Of a stretch of DNA of 64,000 bases, positions 1 through 8,756 are shown in pieces. Below the pieces are notes generated by a model. That model saw only the letters and a list, made by a program, of their open reading frames with translations. It searched no databases and was not told the origin of the DNA. Origin of the DNA: Anaerofustis butyriciformans (GTDB taxonomy: Bacteria > Bacillota > Clostridia > Eubacteriales > Anaerofustaceae). The stretch spans positions 61,410 to 125,409 of the forward strand of contig NZ_JAYFFH010000006.1 of NCBI RefSeq assembly GCF_036289385.1, in the 5' to 3' direction. Both the position numbers and the translations under genes were made by a program. Each line of letters starts with the position of its first letter. Position 1 is the stretch's first letter.

Positions 1-452
1 TGTTTTGAAAGTGTCACCCCAGGTCTATTCCCTGTCTTTGCGTTGGATTTTTTCGTTATTGAATTAATAAACATTGACTTACCTACATTTGGAATACCTA
101 CTACCATAGCTCTTACTTCTCTATTTGCTCTAAATGTTGATTTAATATTATTTAAGTAAGATAATACTTCATTTATTCCTTTTTTACTCATAGAATCTAT
201 AAAGAAAACATCCTCACCCTTTTCTTTAAAATAATTTTGCCACTTTATAGTTTCCTTTTCGTCAGCCAAGTCACATTTATTATATATTCTTATAAATTTT
301 TTCTGATTTAATATTTTATTAAAATCATTATTTTCACTTCTTATAACAGCTCTTGAATCCAGTAATTTTACAACAATATCTACATTCTTTAAATCTTCCT
401 TTATTAGTCTTGTAGCTTTTGCCATATGCCCCGGATACCATTGAATATTCAT
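1..452 (-). CDS. rbgA: RbgA/YlqF ribosome biogenesis GTPase (3' end beyond window)
   Basis: The gene starts at an ATG (450-452) on the minus strand and runs off the left edge; about 150 residues are visible. The opening IQWYPGHMAKA is the signature start of the RbgA/YlqF family, which assists late assembly of the 50S ribosomal subunit. The order of GTPase motifs is circularly permuted as expected: NKCDLAD (G4) comes first, then GIPNVGKS (G1, P-loop), then RPGVT (G2). An AGAGG-type ribosome site (about 459-463) precedes the start. The C-terminal RNA-binding part is not in the window. Confidence 0.93.
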   Translation of the reverse strand, partial: MNIQWYPGHMAKATRLIKEDLKNVDIVVKLLDSRAVIRSENNDFNKILNQKKFIRIYNKCDLADEKETIKWQNYFKEKGEDVFFIDSMSKKGINEVLSYLNNIKSTFRANREVRAMVVGIPNVGKSMFINSITKKSNAKTGNRPGVTLSK

Positions 453-663
453 AAATAACCTCTCATGTTAAATTTTACATATATTTTTATTGAATTATTT
501 TATTATAAAGGAAAAATAAAAACAAAAACAAGCTTTTTATTGATTTTATTCTTGAAAGATAATCATTTGTCAAAAATATATCAATTATTCGACAAAAAAA
601 ATCTCAAGTTTTTGTATATAATAAAGAAAACAATATGTTCATAGAAACAAAGGGGGCAGGGAA

Positions 664-948
664 ATGATTACAAAAAGAAAAGAAAATCGAAAGCATATTT
701 ATACATTCAATTTACAAAGCTCAAAAAATGATATTATAAGTAAAATGTCCAAAATAGAGATGGATATTATTTCTTTAGATAAAAAAGATTTTAATGCCGT
801 TTTAAACATTTATAAAAGAATAAATTATTTAAAAGAATCAGTTAGACACCTTAAGTTTTTTTCTAAAGAGAACGACTTTATTTTATTACATATAGAAGCT
901 CATATAGAAAAATACGAATACTATTTAAGAAACAAATACAGAATATAA
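664..948 (+). CDS. Small basic hypothetical protein
   Basis: A 94-residue protein rich in Lys, Ile and Tyr, with no signal peptide or membrane segment and predicted largely helical. The GGGGGCAGGGAA stretch just upstream (about 651-662) serves as the ribosome site. It lies alone between rbgA (opposite strand) and a bidirectional terminator. I do not recognise a family. Its size and helical character are loosely like Spo0E-type or other small regulators, but no defining motif is visible. Confidence 0.6.
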   Translation: MITKRKENRKHIYTFNLQSSKNDIISKMSKIEMDIISLDKKDFNAVLNIYKRINYLKESVRHLKFFSKENDFILLHIEAHIEKYEYYLRNKYRI

Positions 949-970
949 AGAGCTTTAAAGCTCTTTATAT
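943..970. terminator. Bidirectional intrinsic terminator
   Basis: A near-perfect palindrome ATATAAAGAGC-TTTAAA... reading AAAGAGCTTTAAAGCTCTTT lies between the convergent genes at 664-948 and 955-1956, with AT tracts on both sides. It can stop transcription from either direction. Confidence 0.75.
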
Positions 971-1956
971 TTTAACCTTTTATCCATTTTATATATTTTT
1001 CTTTTTGGATTTCCATCACAAATATATACTTCATTTTTATTTAAAACATATACACTTGACCATAAAGTATCCATTTTTGAATGTTTATCATAGTCGCACA
1101 TAAAACCATATTTTCCTTTTAAAAGAGAACTTGCATATTCGAATGAACATTTCTTCTGTTTTAAAAGAAAATTATACATCGTCCTGTATCTTTCCCTTGA
1201 ATGTATTTCATCTTCAATGCTACAACTATATTTTTTCATCTTAATAGAATTAAAATCATTTGAACAACATAAAAAGTTATTTTTTGGTCTTATTATGTTT
1301 ATTTTTTCGCAGTTACATTCAACTAAAGCCATATCTCCATTTTTATCAGCCATTAAAATATTTTGCGAAGATGAAATAGTTAGATTTTTTATTTTTTCTA
1401 TTCCTTCATTAACATCCCTACACTTTTCAAGTAAATTTCTAACTATTACCCCACCGTTCAAACCAGGGTTTATTAAAGAAGGATAAACAAAAGTTAAACC
1501 TGCAGCAAAACCGAACTCATTAACTCCATCTTCAATTTCAGACATTGCAGTTGTGTTACCCACAAAAGAATAAGAATTATCCAAATGATAGTAACAACTA
1601 TCACATACATTTTTAAATTCAACAAGATAATCACTATTTCTTCCATAAATAATATTTTCACAATCTTTAAAAGCAAAGCAGCTGCAATAATTATTAAACG
1701 TAAAATTATACATACAAAATATAAAGGAAGAAAAATAACTTAAATCTACCTTTAACCCATCACTTATACCCTTTAACTCGTCTAAAAATTCAGGGTATTC
1801 TTTTTTACAAATCAATGAAGATTTTATACCAAAATCCATCATTTCAGCATTTATAAGTTTTAACTTTTCATCTATATATTTTCTGTTATTTTTAAGTTTT
1901 AAGCCATATTTTAATCCGGCATTATAATGTGATGAACCAAATCTTGAATGGTACAT
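955..1956 (-). CDS. C45-type autoproteolytic acyltransferase/hydrolase
   Basis: A 333-residue protein resembling the acyl-CoA:6-aminopenicillanate acyltransferase (peptidase C45) branch of the N-terminal-nucleophile hydrolases related to choloylglycine hydrolase. The segment NNYCSCFAFKD followed by YGRNSDY (about residues 90-112) is the expected self-cleavage Cys and conserved Arg-Asn-x-Asp neighbourhood, and NEFGFAAGL matches the family's substrate-pocket strand. Typical substrates are amide bonds of acylated amino acids or bile-salt-like compounds; the actual substrate cannot be read from sequence. Alone in its transcription unit, with AGGAGG upstream of the ATG. Confidence 0.75.
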   Translation of the reverse strand: MYHSRFGSSHYNAGLKYGLKLKNNRKYIDEKLKLINAEMMDFGIKSSLICKKEYPEFLDELKGISDGLKVDLSYFSSFIFCMYNFTFNNYCSCFAFKDCENIIYGRNSDYLVEFKNVCDSCYYHLDNSYSFVGNTTAMSEIEDGVNEFGFAAGLTFVYPSLINPGLNGGVIVRNLLEKCRDVNEGIEKIKNLTISSSQNILMADKNGDMALVECNCEKINIIRPKNNFLCCSNDFNSIKMKKYSCSIEDEIHSRERYRTMYNFLLKQKKCSFEYASSLLKGKYGFMCDYDKHSKMDTLWSSVYVLNKNEVYICDGNPKRKIYKMDKRLKYKEL

Positions 1957-1975
1957 ATTTACCTCCTAATATTTT

Positions 1976-1995
1976 ATTAAAAGGCGCCTTTAAAA
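1976..1995. promoter_or_regulatory. Palindrome upstream of the C45 gene
   Basis: AAAGGCGCCTTT (1980-1991) is a perfect 12-bp palindrome about 25 bp upstream of the C45-type gene start. It is GC-richer than its surroundings and has no T tract, so an operator is more likely than a terminator. Function inferred only. Confidence 0.3.
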
Positions 1996-2031
1996 CAGAA
2001 TAACCGAATAAAAATTTTATGTCAATAAAAT

Positions 2032-2065
2032 AAAAAAAGACAACTTTAAACAAAAGCTGTCTTTA
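2032..2065 (-). terminator. Terminator of the PTS-esterase operon
   Basis: On the minus strand AAAGACAGCTTT and AAAGTTGTCTTT pair around a short loop and are followed by a run of T residues, about 40 bases after the esterase stop. Confidence 0.75.
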
Positions 2066-2102
2066 TATATATTAATTATTAATTTTAATTTTAAAGGCTA
2101 AA

Positions 2103-3074
2103 TTATAGATTTTTTAAATAAAACTGAAATAAATCGTTATCCTGGAATAAAAGCTGAGGCTCATGTCCATAATCAGGATAAATAACCATTTCTTTTTCTG
2201 ATTTAATCTTATTGTAAGTGGCAAATTGAGTGCTTGGATGACAATTCTCATCTTTAAAAGCCAGTGTCCAGTGAACTTTTGCTGTTATTTTATCTGCAAA
2301 GTTTTGTATATCAACATAGCTTAGTTTTCTAAACACTTCATCTTCTTTTTCGTGTTTTGGATCATGTCTTCTAAAGAACTCATTAAATTCATTAAATTGA
2401 GAAATATCAAGTAAATCTTCTTTTATTGTATGTTTTATATCGCTCATAAAAGGATATGTAGGAGTAATTACTTTTACACCTTTTACTAAAGCAGAAGAAG
2501 CAATTGTTAAAGCACCGCCTTGAGATTTACCGTTAATACCTATTCTTGTTTCATCTACTTCTTCCATACTCATTAAAGTTTCCACAGCTTTAACACCGTC
2601 AAGATATATATTTCTCGCGAAAAGTTTAGTTAAATCGTCATCTTCAAGTCCACGTATGTACTGTCCGTAATAACTAGGCCCGTTTCCATACCAAGGATCC
2701 GTGGAATATCCTCCCTGCCCTCTTACATCCATTGCCAAAACAGCAATATCATTATATACATAAGGTAAATATTCAAAAGGTCCTTTTGTGCTTGAACCAT
2801 ATCCGTGAAAAAATACAATCCCCGGTATTTTATTTTTTATTTCTTTAGGTCTTATATAAAGACAATGGATTTTTGCACCAAATGTTCCTTCAAAAAACAA
2901 ATCAAACTGCTCTATCCCCTTTTCCAAAAATTCTCTTTTTTTCAAGGTATATCCCGGTTTGGTATTTTCCCTTAAGTCTTTTAAAGAATCCTGCCAAAAC
3001 TGATCAAAATCTTCAGGTCTTGGACTTTCTCCCATATAGTCTTTATATTTATCAATTGAAGATAATAATGGCAT
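2103..3074 (-). CDS. Acetyl-xylan esterase / cephalosporin-C deacetylase family
   Basis: A 323-residue alpha/beta hydrolase of the AXE1 (carbohydrate esterase 7-like) family, the usual length for the group. GKSQGG (near residue 182) is the nucleophile elbow, FKDENCHPS carries the catalytic Asp region, and DYGHE near the end carries the catalytic His; HGYGSS near residue 90 forms the oxyanion side. The family removes acetyl groups from acetylated sugars or small esters. No signal peptide, so it acts in the cytoplasm on imported substrate. It follows the PTS IIC gene by 24 bp and is very likely co-transcribed, which suggests the transported sugar is acetylated. Confidence 0.88.
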   Translation of the reverse strand: MPLLSSIDKYKDYMGESPRPEDFDQFWQDSLKDLRENTKPGYTLKKREFLEKGIEQFDLFFEGTFGAKIHCLYIRPKEIKNKIPGIVFFHGYGSSTKGPFEYLPYVYNDIAVLAMDVRGQGGYSTDPWYGNGPSYYGQYIRGLEDDDLTKLFARNIYLDGVKAVETLMSMEEVDETRIGINGKSQGGALTIASSALVKGVKVITPTYPFMSDIKHTIKEDLLDISQFNEFNEFFRRHDPKHEKEDEVFRKLSYVDIQNFADKITAKVHWTLAFKDENCHPSTQFATYNKIKSEKEMVIYPDYGHEPQLLFQDNDLFQFYLKNL

Positions 3075-3098
3075 AGTTATATTTCCTTTCTTTCTTAA

Positions 3099-4403
3099 TT
3101 ATAAGCAAATAATTTTAGCTAATACAAATGGCACCCAGGTTATCCATTGTCCACCAATGGCAAGGTTTGTGATTTTAGCAGCGCCTTCAGGAACTGTTAC
3201 GTTTGCCGCACTTGCCAAACCTGTTAAAACATCTGCTCCAAATGTAGAAATAGTTAAAACTATAATACATAAAACAGTCATTTCAATTAAACCTCTAAAC
3301 AAGTTTCCTTTGCTTGATACTACACAAGGTACTGCAAAGAAAGGAAGTGCCGCTAGGTCCGCAAGAGGAAGGACTGTATTGTAAGGTAAGATGATAGCTA
3401 GAACAAGGATTATCGGAATAGCCAATAAACCTATAGATATTACAAAAGGATGTCCTGTTGCAACTGCAGAATCAAGACCAATATATAACTCTTTACCAGG
3501 GAATCTTTTTTCAAGGAATTCCTGAGTACCTTCAGAAATAGGCATTAAACCTTCCATTAAAAGTGAAACCATTCTAGGAATTAAAACAAGTACTGCAGCA
3601 ACATTCATACCAACAATTAAAATTTGTTGAACAGCTGTACCTACATTAACTTCAGAAGCTGTAAATTGTGCAAGAGCTGATAAAAATCCACCAATAATAA
3701 ATCCCATCATCATTGGTTCACCAAGTAATCCAAGTTTTTCAGCAATTCCTTCACTTGTCCAATGTATATCTTTTATGCCAGGAATTTTTCCAAGTAATAA
3801 ATCTATTGGGTATGTATATAAGTAGTTACACATTGATTGACAGTGAGGTAGTGAAATACCTTCAAGCCCAAACACTTCAGCACAATCTGCTTGTGTCCAG
3901 TCAGCAATAATAAACATAATTCCCATTATTACCATTGCTTGAACAATAGCAATTACCCATGCCATAGGTGAATAATCACATACTAATAATATAGCTGATG
4001 CTGAGAACAATACATGCCAGTAATTCCAAATATCAATATCCATTGTCTTTGTCCATCCAAGCATTATCATTACAATATTTGTAATAATAATAGCCAAAAA
4101 TACAAAAGGAACAACAGAAGTTGACCAAGCAATAGCAGAACCTGTCGCCCATCCAACATCCACAGCAGTTAGTTTAAAATTCAAATTTTCAACCAATGCT
4201 GTAGCAACAGGAGAAATTGTACTTGATAGAAGTCCTATAACAGCATTTAAACCAATAAAGCCAACACCGAATGTCATGCCGGCTCTTATAGCTTCACCAA
4301 ACTTAATACCCATAATAAGTCCTATTATCGTAAATATAATAGGCATCATTACAGAAGCACCCATATCAATTATATAGGTAAAAATATTTTGTATAATTTG
4401 CAT
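3099..4403 (-). CDS. PTS galactitol-type permease subunit IIC
   Basis: A 434-residue, highly hydrophobic protein with about ten to twelve membrane segments, matching the GatC (galactitol/ribitol-type) EIIC family, with features such as the FGEAIRAGMTFGVGFIG stretch near the N terminus and the LIPRMVSLLMEGLMPISEG loop. EIIC forms the membrane channel of a sugar phosphotransferase system. No IIA or IIB gene is next to it, so these partners must be encoded elsewhere or the protein works differently. AAAGGAG precedes the ATG. It shares an operon with the esterase and is divergent from a DeoR-type regulator, its likely controller. Confidence 0.9.
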   Translation of the reverse strand: MQIIQNIFTYIIDMGASVMMPIIFTIIGLIMGIKFGEAIRAGMTFGVGFIGLNAVIGLLSSTISPVATALVENLNFKLTAVDVGWATGSAIAWSTSVVPFVFLAIIITNIVMIMLGWTKTMDIDIWNYWHVLFSASAILLVCDYSPMAWVIAIVQAMVIMGIMFIIADWTQADCAEVFGLEGISLPHCQSMCNYLYTYPIDLLLGKIPGIKDIHWTSEGIAEKLGLLGEPMMMGFIIGGFLSALAQFTASEVNVGTAVQQILIVGMNVAAVLVLIPRMVSLLMEGLMPISEGTQEFLEKRFPGKELYIGLDSAVATGHPFVISIGLLAIPIILVLAIILPYNTVLPLADLAALPFFAVPCVVSSKGNLFRGLIEMTVLCIIVLTISTFGADVLTGLASAANVTVPEGAAKITNLAIGGQWITWVPFVLAKIICL

Positions 4404-4440
4404 TTTTTTATCTCCTTTAATTATTCCAAATTAAAATTAT

Positions 4441-4492
4441 ATATTGTCTAAAAAGGAAGGCCTTCTTTATTTTTGAACTATTTAGACAATAT
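4441..4492. promoter_or_regulatory. Inverted repeat in the leader of the PTS IIC gene
   Basis: ATATTGTCTAAA (4441-4452) is repeated in perfect inverted form as TTTAGACAATAT (4481-4492), with a second palindrome GAAGGCCTTC (4456-4465) inside. The pair lies between the minus-strand promoter and the PTS gene, and also upstream of the divergent DeoR gene. It could be a two-site operator for the DeoR protein or an RNA hairpin in the leader. Being so symmetric and placed between regulator and target, the operator reading is favoured. Confidence 0.5.
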
Positions 4493-4510
4493 ACGTGAAC
4501 CATGTAATGC

Positions 4511-4539
4511 ATTTTATATTAAAAAGTTCATTTTGTCAA
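4511..4539 (-). promoter_or_regulatory. Promoter of the PTS IIC-esterase operon
   Basis: On the minus strand TTGACA (4534-4539) and TAAAAT (4511-4516) are separated by exactly 17 bases, a good sigma-A type promoter firing towards the PTS IIC gene. It leaves a leader of about 100 bases that contains the 4441-4492 inverted repeat. Confidence 0.7.
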
Positions 4540-4673
4540 TATTTATTAGCTAATTAGCTCATATTTTTTAATAAATATCGTTTTCTTATCTATAAATCAA
4601 AAAAAAATGGTATCTTTTAGCTCAAAAATATGTTATATTGTAATAAATTAATGAACAGGAAGAGGTAAAAATT

Positions 4674-5441
4674 TTGACAAAAAAAAATATCGAACGATTA
4701 AATTCAATATATTCTTTTGTTAAAAACGCAGGCTATGCATCGGTAAATGAACTTACTGATATATTCCAAGTTTCAATTTCAACAATAAAAAGAGATTTGG
4801 AAATTTTAGATAAAGAAGGAAAATTAAAAAGAGTATCCGGAGGAGTAACAATCACAAGAAATGAATTAGATACTCCAACATCAATTGTTTCTTATGCAAA
4901 CATAAATACCAATAAAAAAATAAAAATAGCCAAAATGATTAACGAAGTAATAGATGACAATGATTCTATCTTTTTTGATGTAGGGTCTTCTTGCTATATG
5001 GCATATCAACATTTAACAAGAAAAAACACAACAATATTTACTCCGTCTATACAAATTTTAACAACGGAAAATGAAAATGTAGCACATTTATATTGCCTTG
5101 AAGGAGAAGCCGTAAGACCTTACCTTATAATAAGAGGATTCCCTCTTTTAGAAAATCTAAACAGAATTGACCCAAATAAAATAGTATTTTCATGTATGGG
5201 ACTTAATGCAAATTATAATTTAATTGGAAGAGTTGATTATGATAACTATATTTTAAGAAAACTTCTTGAAATGAACGGACAAAAAATACTATTATTGGAT
5301 TCTTCAAAAATATGTATGAGCAACGAATTTTGTGTACCCGGCATTGAAAAAATAGACATATTAATAACTGACGACAATATAGATGAAAAACACGTAAAAA
5401 ATATTGAAGAAAAAGGTGTGAAAGTTATTATAGGCAAATAA
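4674..5441 (+). CDS. DeoR-family sugar-responsive transcription regulator
   Basis: A 255-residue protein with an N-terminal winged helix (about residues 5-58; SVNELTDIFQVSISTIKRDL is the recognition region) and a C-terminal DeoRC sensor domain that binds a phosphorylated sugar (FFDVGSSCYM; ILLLDSSKI). It starts at TTG 4674 with AGAGG eight bases upstream; the nearby ATG at 4651 is out of frame. It is divergent from the PTS IIC-esterase operon and directly precedes an aldo/keto reductase, so it probably controls both in response to a sugar phosphate. Confidence 0.88.
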   Translation: MTKKNIERLNSIYSFVKNAGYASVNELTDIFQVSISTIKRDLEILDKEGKLKRVSGGVTITRNELDTPTSIVSYANINTNKKIKIAKMINEVIDDNDSIFFDVGSSCYMAYQHLTRKNTTIFTPSIQILTTENENVAHLYCLEGEAVRPYLIIRGFPLLENLNRIDPNKIVFSCMGLNANYNLIGRVDYDNYILRKLLEMNGQKILLLDSSKICMSNEFCVPGIEKIDILITDDNIDEKHVKNIEEKGVKVIIGK

Positions 5442-5475
5442 AAATTTTTAATAATATAAAGAAAGAGGTGTTAAA

Positions 5476-6327
5476 ATGAACAAATTAACCGACACATTCA
5501 AATTAAACAATGGAATAGATATTCCGTGTATAGGATACGGGACATTTCAAACTCCTGATGGGAAAAGCGTGGAAGATGGAGTAAAAGAAGCCTTAAAAAT
5601 CGGATACAGACATATTGATACGGCTTATTTTTATCAAAATGAAAAAGGTGTTGGAAAAGCCATAAGAGAAAGCGGAATTAAAAGAGAAGATATCTTTGTA
5701 ACAAGCAAATTATGGAACAGCGACAGAGGATATGAAAGTGCAAAAGCTGCTTTTGAAAAAACAATGGATAATTTAGGACTTGAATATCTTGATTTATTTT
5801 TAATCCACTGGCCTGCAATAAAAAAACAATTTGATAATGCTGAAGAAATAAATGCTGAAACATGGAAAGCATTTGAAGAAATATATGAAACAGGAAGAGT
5901 TAAAGCTATAGGGCTTAGCAACTTCCTACCTCATCATATAGATAAACTTATGAAAACTGCAAAAATCAAACCAATGGTAAACCAAATAGAATTCCATCCT
6001 GGTTTTGCTCAAATTGAAACAGCAAAATACTGCTTAGAAAATGATATAGTAGTAGAAGCTTGGTCACCACTTGGAAGAAAAGAAGTTTTAGAAAACGAAA
6101 CACTTGTAGAACTTGCAAAAAAATACAATAAATCAACAGCTCAAATTTGTATAAGATGGGTTCTTCAACATGATATTCTTCCTCTTCCAAAATCAGTTAC
6201 ACCAAACAGAATACTTGAAAATAGTCAAGTTTTTGATTTTGAAATAAGCGAAGATGATATGAAAACAATAGATAATATACCTTGTTGCGGAGGACAATGC
6301 GCAAATCCTGATGACGTAGATTTTTAA
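5476..6327 (+). CDS. Aldo/keto reductase
   Basis: A 283-residue NAD(P)H-dependent reductase of the AKR superfamily, full length for the 2,5-diketo-gluconate-reductase-like group. The catalytic tetrad is visible: Asp and Tyr in DTAYFYQNE, Lys in VTSKLW, His in LIHWP. The cofactor region PKSVTPNRI is near the C terminus. It follows the DeoR regulator by 34 bp and is probably in the same operon; it may reduce an aldehyde or sugar linked to the PTS substrate, which is inference. AAAGAGGTG serves as ribosome site. Confidence 0.9.
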   Translation: MNKLTDTFKLNNGIDIPCIGYGTFQTPDGKSVEDGVKEALKIGYRHIDTAYFYQNEKGVGKAIRESGIKREDIFVTSKLWNSDRGYESAKAAFEKTMDNLGLEYLDLFLIHWPAIKKQFDNAEEINAETWKAFEEIYETGRVKAIGLSNFLPHHIDKLMKTAKIKPMVNQIEFHPGFAQIETAKYCLENDIVVEAWSPLGRKEVLENETLVELAKKYNKSTAQICIRWVLQHDILPLPKSVTPNRILENSQVFDFEISEDDMKTIDNIPCCGGQCANPDDVDF

Positions 6328-6331
6328 ATAA

Positions 6332-6364
6332 AAAAAAACAGACAGTTTAAACTGTCTGTTTTTT
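6332..6364. terminator. Bidirectional intrinsic terminator
   Basis: AAACAGACAGTTTAAACTGTCTGTTT, a perfect palindrome flanked by A and T runs, separates the convergent aldo/keto reductase and peptidoglycan-binding genes. Confidence 0.85.
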
Positions 6365-7196
6365 AATTTTCAGTATCTAAAGACTTAGCAGTCTTTTCAT
6401 CAATATTACCACTTACTGTAAGACCTTTGTCTGTTTGATATTGTTTTACCGCAGCAGTTGTATTTTTATCATAAGTACCACTTGCAGTTCCATCCAAATA
6501 GCCAAGTCTTATTAAAATTTCTTGATAAGATTTAATTATATCTCCTTTATGTCCTTGTTTATAAGTTAAAGACTCACTATCCAAACTCTTTCTCGTTTGA
6601 GCATCCATTGTTCCTGTTTGAGAAAACCCTTTTGCCTTTTGATATTCTTCACAAGCAACTTTTGTTTCAGCAGTGAAGTTAGCATTAGGTTGTTTTTCCA
6701 AATATCCTAAATAATATAAAATATAATTATATTTTTCTATATCAGAACTAGATTTTCCTGATTTGTATTCAACAACTTCACTATCAAGAGATTTCATGGT
6801 ATTTTTATCTAACGCTCCAGTTTCTTTTAGACCTCTGCTGTTTTGATATTCTATAACGGCATTTTTCGTTGTTCCGTCGAAAGTATTAGTTGGAGAATCA
6901 GAAAGAAAATCCAAGTAATATAAAATTAATTTATAACTTAAAACTTCTTCTCCACTATCCCCTTCTTTATATGTAGTTGAATAATCTTTTTGAGAACTAA
7001 TCAAGTCACTATCATCAGTTATGTTTCCTGTAAGATAATCATCTAAATTTCCGGCGAAAGCATAATACATTGTTTTTGTATTTATATCAACAGAAAAAGA
7101 ATCTTTTAAATAACTATCACTAAAAAATGACGCTGTTAGCAATATAAAAAACAAAAATGCTACTAAATATATAAAAAATGATTTTATTCTCTTCAT
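6363..7196 (-). CDS. Membrane-anchored protein with three peptidoglycan-binding repeats
   Basis: About 277 residues. The ATG at 7194-7196 is chosen over an in-frame ATG eight codons upstream because AGAGG lies seven bases before it. An N-terminal membrane anchor (FFIYLVAFLFFILLTASFF) is followed by three repeats of about 70 residues, each with a YYLG(Y/F)L or RLGYL helix and ending T.KSLD(S/T)E, the PG_binding_1 fold. No catalytic domain is present, so it is a cell-wall-attached structural or adaptor protein outside the membrane. Alone on its strand. Confidence 0.8.
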   Translation of the reverse strand: MKRIKSFFIYLVAFLFFILLTASFFSDSYLKDSFSVDINTKTMYYAFAGNLDDYLTGNITDDSDLISSQKDYSTTYKEGDSGEEVLSYKLILYYLDFLSDSPTNTFDGTTKNAVIEYQNSRGLKETGALDKNTMKSLDSEVVEYKSGKSSSDIEKYNYILYYLGYLEKQPNANFTAETKVACEEYQKAKGFSQTGTMDAQTRKSLDSESLTYKQGHKGDIIKSYQEILIRLGYLDGTASGTYDKNTTAAVKQYQTDKGLTVSGNIDEKTAKSLDTEN

Positions 7197-7289
7197 TAAA
7201 TTACCTCTATATTTGGACAATTTTTTATAAATATGCTACAATTATAACATAATGTAGACTTAAAACAAAATATTTTATTGGAGAAAAAC

Positions 7290-7793
7290 ATGAAAATTTT
7301 AATGACCAATAACGATATAAACAGAAGCATAAAAAGAATATCTTATGAAATAATTGAAAGAAATCATGGCGTTGAAGATACTGTAATAGTAGGTGTAAAA
7401 CAAGGCGGAGTATCTCTTGCAAAGATGATTGCCAATCACTTAAGCAGTATGGAAGATACTATTGTTCCGGTTACTTTTGCGGATATAACTCCATTTAGAG
7501 ACGATGTAAAAAAAGAAGATAGTAAAATTGAAGATATAGGTACGGATATAAATGATAAATTGGTTATTTTGGTTGATGATGTTTTATATACCGGACGTAC
7601 AATCAGAGCAGCCCTTGAATATGTATTTCATTTTGGAAGACCAAAAAAAATACAGCTTGCTATTTTGGTTGACAGAGGTCACAGACAAATACCAATAAGA
7701 GCCGATTTTGTAGGTAAAAACATCCCTACATCAACATCAGAAAATGTAAATGTAGTAATTGATAACGAAAATTCATTTGTAGAAATAAACTAA
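7290..7793 (+). CDS. pyrR: PyrR bifunctional pyrimidine regulator / uracil phosphoribosyltransferase
   Basis: A 167-residue phosphoribosyltransferase. VILVDDVLYTGRTIRAAL is the PRPP-binding motif and LAILVDRGHRQIPIRADFVGKNIPTS is characteristic of PyrR, which binds pyr mRNA leaders to attenuate transcription and converts uracil plus PRPP to UMP. I place the start at ATG 7290, since the GGAG of the alternative TTG 7278 frame is itself the ribosome site. The pyr biosynthesis genes are not adjacent; instead it heads a run with whiA, ten bases downstream. Confidence 0.92.
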   Translation: MKILMTNNDINRSIKRISYEIIERNHGVEDTVIVGVKQGGVSLAKMIANHLSSMEDTIVPVTFADITPFRDDVKKEDSKIEDIGTDINDKLVILVDDVLYTGRTIRAALEYVFHFGRPKKIQLAILVDRGHRQIPIRADFVGKNIPTSTSENVNVVIDNENSFVEIN

Positions 7794-7802
7794 GGAGAAA
7801 AA

Positions 7803-8741
7803 ATGAGCTTTTGCAGCGATATAAAAAATAACTTAAGCCATATCAATTTAAACAACCTTTACGAAAAAGAATGTGAAATATATGGATATTTACACTGTAT
7901 AAGTTTCCTTTCCCTAAAAGGAAGAGGACAATTCAATTTGATATTTGAAACCGAAAACCCTTCTGTCACAAGAAGGATTTTTACTCTAATTAAAGACGTT
8001 TTTTCCATAAACCTTGAAATAGCAGCAAAAAAAAGCAATCTTAGAAAAGGACATTATTTATACAACTTAATTGTAATAAACAGCGAAGACTCAATGAATA
8101 TCCTGGACTATTTTAATATTATTGATTTCAGCTCAGGATTTGAAGTAAATAATACAATAAAAAAAGATATACTTCCAACTTTAAGCGAAATAAGACATTA
8201 TCTGCGTGCAGTTTTTCTATCATGCGGTTATGTCAGCGATCCAAAGAAAAAGGGATATCAAATCGAATTTGTATTTAATAAATTTCAATATGCAAAAAAC
8301 TTTATAGAGTTACTAAAAACTATAAACATTAATCTAAAATTTATAAAGAGAAAAGAAGCATATGTAGTATATACAAAAGATTCCAACACCATTACAGAAC
8401 TACTTGGAAATATAGGGGCCCATAACGCTGTTTTGGAAATAGAAAGCACAAAAGTAATAAAAGAAATGAGAAACAACGTAAACAGAAGATTAAACTGCGA
8501 AACGGCAAATATGGATAAAACAATAAATACAGCACTTAAACAAATTAATGCAATAAACAAAATTAAAGAAAAATACGGCATGGACTATCTTGATGAACCA
8601 CTTATATCATTGGCAAAAATGAGACTTAACAACCCTCAAGCATCTTTAAATGAACTATCTAATATGTTTGACCCTCCGATAAGCCGCTCAACAATTAATA
8701 ATTGGTTTAAAAAGATACTAAAAATCGCCGATACAATTTAA
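7803..8741 (+). CDS. whiA: WhiA DNA-binding protein
   Basis: A 312-residue protein with the WhiA layout: an N-terminal LAGLIDADG-like pair of halves (about residues 1-200), the hallmark NRRLNCETANMDKT, and a C-terminal helix-turn-helix (LNELSNMFDPPISRSTINNWF). WhiA acts in cell division and chromosome segregation in Gram-positive bacteria. In most Firmicutes it sits with rapZ and the YvcK gene; here it follows pyrR, an unusual neighbourhood. AAGGAG precedes the ATG. Confidence 0.93.
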   Translation: MSFCSDIKNNLSHINLNNLYEKECEIYGYLHCISFLSLKGRGQFNLIFETENPSVTRRIFTLIKDVFSINLEIAAKKSNLRKGHYLYNLIVINSEDSMNILDYFNIIDFSSGFEVNNTIKKDILPTLSEIRHYLRAVFLSCGYVSDPKKKGYQIEFVFNKFQYAKNFIELLKTININLKFIKRKEAYVVYTKDSNTITELLGNIGAHNAVLEIESTKVIKEMRNNVNRRLNCETANMDKTINTALKQINAINKIKEKYGMDYLDEPLISLAKMRLNNPQASLNELSNMFDPPISRSTINNWFKKILKIADTI

Positions 8742-8756
8742 CATAGGAGGAGAAAA

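Noticed and set aside
453..663. Promoter-sized gap between rbgA and the 94-residue gene
   Set aside because: Several AT-rich -10-like words are present but no -35/-10 pair stands out, so no promoter is called.
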